Below the pieces are notes generated by a model. It was given only the letters and a program-made list of their open reading frames with translations, was not told the DNA's origin and ran no database searches. Below are positions 61,167-64,000 of a stretch of DNA of 64,000 nucleotides, in pieces (the stretch's first letter is position 1; each line of letters starts with the position of its first letter). A program made the translations under genes and the position numbers. This DNA comes from Spirodela intermedia (Eukaryota > Streptophyta > Magnoliopsida > Alismatales > Araceae). The stretch is taken from assembly GCA_902729315.2 (NCBI GenBank), contig LR746268.1, positions 4,643,501 to 4,707,500 on the forward strand. Direction: 5' to 3'.

Positions 61167-61737
61167 CAGATGTGTTTAGAATGAGGTCTTAAAAAGACGT
61201 CCTCTGGATTGGACAGCCTACTGGCGCCAGGAACCTGAGGATTTCAACGGGGACGTCAGAGGATCTTCAGGGGACAAAGGGCAGTGCAACGTGAACAGTC
61301 TAGGGACAACAAAGGGCAGTGGCATTGTTATCTTATTAAATAGGCAGAGAAAGAAGGGATTCCGAGAGGGTACAGACTTGGAGCACCAAAACTGACGACT
61401 CAAAGTGGAATTTTTACATGGAAAATGTGTGTACAGCAGTTGGGTCTGGTGGGGATGAGAAGCCTTTATTGAGCAGAAATTGAGTTCGGGGCACAGGTGA
61501 GACATGACTTTCAGTCTTTTTCTTCGTTCCTCTTCCGCTGTTGAACAAAGGCTTTATGTGCACACATTTACATGATGTACCAGCATTCTGGTCTTTGAGT
61601 AGAGTGGAGTCTTCACCTAAATAGGATCGACTCAGTAAGAAAGAAAGAGCACCTTTTCAGTTGAAGAACTCAATTCCATGGTTGACTTCCTCACCCACCC
61701 TCTTCAAGATGGTTAAGAGAGAGAAGAAATTGATCCA

Positions 61738-63570
61738 TCAATGTTCTCCTTGCCGGTTATCCTCTGCCCGCCTAGACATTCCAGCAGCCGCTTCAATGGG
61801 TCCTTCAGAGGACAGTGGCGCTGTGCCACTTGGCAAAGACCCCATCAAATGACGCCTGCCTGACTGGTCAGCCGAGGATGATGAGGAAAGGCCATAGGTG
61901 AAGGCACCCATGGGGTGGTCAAACTTACAGTTTGAACCAAATTTGCATATCCCATATCGCAAGTAAAAGAGGCACGGAGTTTCTCCCTGTCAAACAGAAA
62001 GCGATGAGCAGCATGAAAATAGAAGATATGGATGCTATGGAATTGGCCCTGCCATAAATCCACAAATTGCATCAATCTGGAACATTTCTATATCTGAGAG
62101 GACCATCATGGCCATCAAATCCGATGAATTAAAATGGGAATAAAACAAATGTATCCCTAGTGAAGCCTAAAGCAGCCGTTTTGAAATCACTATTTTGGTT
62201 TTTTTTTTTTTTTTTCCAGTGCGCCATTTTTATTATGTCGCATCAGGTTAATCATGGCAGCATTAAGTTTCTAGTATTGGAAAGAAACATTTCATGATAA
62301 CAAGATCACAGGTATTAACTAACGATCAAGGCGCCATATTGTTCGAGCAGAGCTTAAAGCGCACACGATCTTCAATCCAGGCAAGTATCAAGCATTAATG
62401 GATAGCATTGACGAAATCCATAATTCCCCCCCAAAGAAATGGGAGAGTGATGCAACACCACATACAGATGAAACAAGAAATGTGTGAAGGTCGTAGAGCA
62501 GAGTAAGTTTCTCGTCGCCCAGAATATATGCATACGACGATGGAATTGGAGAGGGCAACTTACCGGACGCAGTGGAAGGCCCAGGGGACTCAGGATACAG
62601 TCAGGAACAGGAATCACTCTTTCTCTAGGATGATGGAACCGACACACTGCACCAAACTTGCAATCCCCAGTCTTCATGTAATATTGGCACTCCGGTTCGC
62701 CGGGTCTCTCTGGAAATAGATTCTCCTTCTGAAATGCATATACCCCCATAGGGACGGAGTTGACTTGATATGGGGAAACTGAGCCTTGACCTCCAGAACC
62801 AGTGATCTCACTTTGCTGGGAGGACCCATAGATTTGACTAGTTCTGGGAGGAGTCTGCTGCTGGTTCCCAGGGGATGAGACAGAGGAGCCCATCTGTCCC
62901 TGGAGAGAGATTCAAAATTTTTGGCATTTGAAACTGGCTAAATTTCCATGACCAATCCCGCTACCGGGTCCAGTTTCTTCGACGGAATGCAGAAAATAGA
63001 GAACGAAATAGGACTTACGGGATATGCATTCCATCCAGGAACTTGAACCATCCCCTGAGGAAGAATAAGCTGAGCGTAGCTTGAAGGGCCTTGCCAGCGT
63101 GTGCCCGCTATGAAGGAAGCTCTTGAAAGAGGCCAGTTTGTCAACCCTCCTGAATAGGGCTGTTGACCAGGGATTGCCGGAGAAGGCACAGTAGTATAAA
63201 CAGAAGAACCGCGTAAAGAGACCACAGTATTAGATGGCTGTGGATGGTGAAATTTACAGGTATCCCCAAACTTACATAACCCAGTCCTCAAATAATATGC
63301 ACACTCCTTCTCATTCTGCACAAAGAACAGCAAAAAAAAAAAAGGAACGGCAAAATATAGCTAAAGTGAGTTTCATACGCTGAATAATTTCCCACATTCG
63401 AATAAAATATTTTGGGCAACACAGAGCCTAAGCAAACAGGAGGAGCGAACCGGTCGAAGGGGGTAGCCTAGAACATTTAAATGAGTTCTCCCAGAGTCTG
63501 CTGCGATATCTCTTGGGTGATGGAACTTGCATGTTGCTCCAAATTTGCACGTTCCTGTCTTTAAATAGTA
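61738..63570 (-). CDS. Multi-finger CCCH zinc finger protein (ZFN-type), 3' part (partial)
   Basis: Four exons are visible on the minus strand (63451-63570, 63019-63315, 62564-62899, 61738-61986), in phase 0 throughout, covering 333 residues; the 5' exons lie right of the window. Four CCCH fingers are seen: [18 protein letters not shown] (its first Cys is on the missing exon), [40 protein letters not shown] and [20 protein letters not shown], each with its His next. Plant ZFN-type proteins usually have five such C-X8-C-X5-C-X3-H fingers, with the motif GYPLRP or GLPLRP after two of them, as here. They bind RNA or single-stranded DNA. Between fingers lies a Ser/Gln/Pro linker ([21 protein letters not shown]). 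The tail after the last finger is Ser-rich. Most of intron 63571-64000 is AT-rich and holds no finger exon. Confidence 0.92.
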
Positions 63571-64000
63571 CTGCACAAGTTCAAACGTATCTCTTAGCTC
63601 ACAAAATTGGTAATCAGTAGGAGAAACAAAACTGTAGTAAGCAAGAAATTAAAGACCAGAGCTTCGTACTAATTATAAAAAAACACAAATAATGATTAAG
63701 AGATGTGCCCAACATCACACACCCTTTAACAGAGAGCATGGGACTCGGAATCTATGTTCCGGAACTTAAACATGTGGCAAAGAGTACTCAGATCCTAGGA
63801 ATCGAGAGGGGTAAAAAGGGCAGACGAAGTCAAACTTTGATTCCCACTATCGAAATAATACTAACTGGAAGTTTTGGAGTCGGTGAAGTCTAGAATTTGG
63901 ATCGCCTGTCCAAACTGGAAGCTTCATATCAATAGATACGGTGTAACAGAGGAACATAAGACCATATGTATACGCTGCACTGAGGATGAACTGGCTCTTG

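Larger units (their letters stand above)
59401..61737. other. Convergent spacer with microsatellites
   Basis: The region between the small membrane-protein gene (plus) and the CCCH gene (minus) is AT-rich with no convincing gene. It holds a compound (GT)n(GA)n repeat at about 60548-60627, a (CT)n tract at about 61122-61163, and a patch with many GGCCC/GGGCC words at 60395-60530. Confidence 0.5.

Noticed and set aside
1-64000. tRNA, rRNA, CRISPR array, integrated virus or intact transposon
   Set aside because: By eye I saw no cloverleaf with a GGTTCRA arm, no regular spacer repeats, and no reverse transcriptase, integrase or transposase among the open frames. Short or decayed elements could be missed without a search.

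Overview
This window is nuclear DNA of a flowering plant. The genes have plant-type introns with GT/AG borders, long AT-rich introns beside GC-rich exons, CT-rich 5' leaders and many GA/CT microsatellites. Several families are specific to plants (NINJA/AFP, plasmodesmal callose-binding protein, trihelix, Z-ISO, FHA2). The very GC-rich exons of some regulators and the many GA repeats suggest a monocot, perhaps an early-diverging one, but that is a guess. I found no organellar, bacterial or intact transposon sequence. Sixteen protein-coding genes can be read with in-frame splice junctions; fourteen are complete in the window. Layout: (1) 1-4399, minus, the 5' part of RAD50, cut by the left edge. 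(2) 6203-12527, minus, a filamin-repeat/CCCH/RRM/RS protein like Arabidopsis IRR. (3) 13760-16582, plus, an ERD2-related membrane protein. (4) 17816-19154, plus, a NINJA/AFP repressor behind a cluster of G-boxes. (5) 20868-26224, minus, a plant G3BP (NTF2-like plus RRM plus RGG). (6) 29955-32449, plus, an APD1-like AP2 protein with a leader intron. (7) 33424-34773, plus, a trihelix factor. (8) 36074-37024, minus, an M-type MADS protein. (9) 37555-42554, minus, FHA2. (10) 44251-49294, plus, a trypsin-fold protein with a long tail. (11) 49858-50963, minus, a PDCB-type X8 protein with a GPI signal. (12) 51644-54468, minus, Z-ISO. (13) 55785-56244, minus, a small secreted Cys-rich protein. (14) 57510-59400, plus, a 95-residue membrane protein. 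(15) 61738-63570, minus, the 3' part of a multi-CCCH protein, cut by the right edge. Minus-strand RAD50 and the IRR-like gene lie in tandem, as do PDCB and Z-ISO. Three divergent pairs share upstream regions: IRR-like/ERD2-related, FHA2/trypsin-fold and Cys-rich/small membrane protein. There is no operon logic. The genes cover DNA repair, RNA processing and stress granules, ABA/JA repression, immunity, carotenoid synthesis and plasmodesmata. The most unusual structures are a decayed tandem array rich in TGGGCC boxes in the divergent promoter at 56.7-57.4 kb, a probable GC-AG intron in RAD50, a three-copy 60-bp repeat in a Z-ISO intron, four CACGTG boxes ahead of AFP, and a plant trypsin-fold protein with a full but altered catalytic triad.
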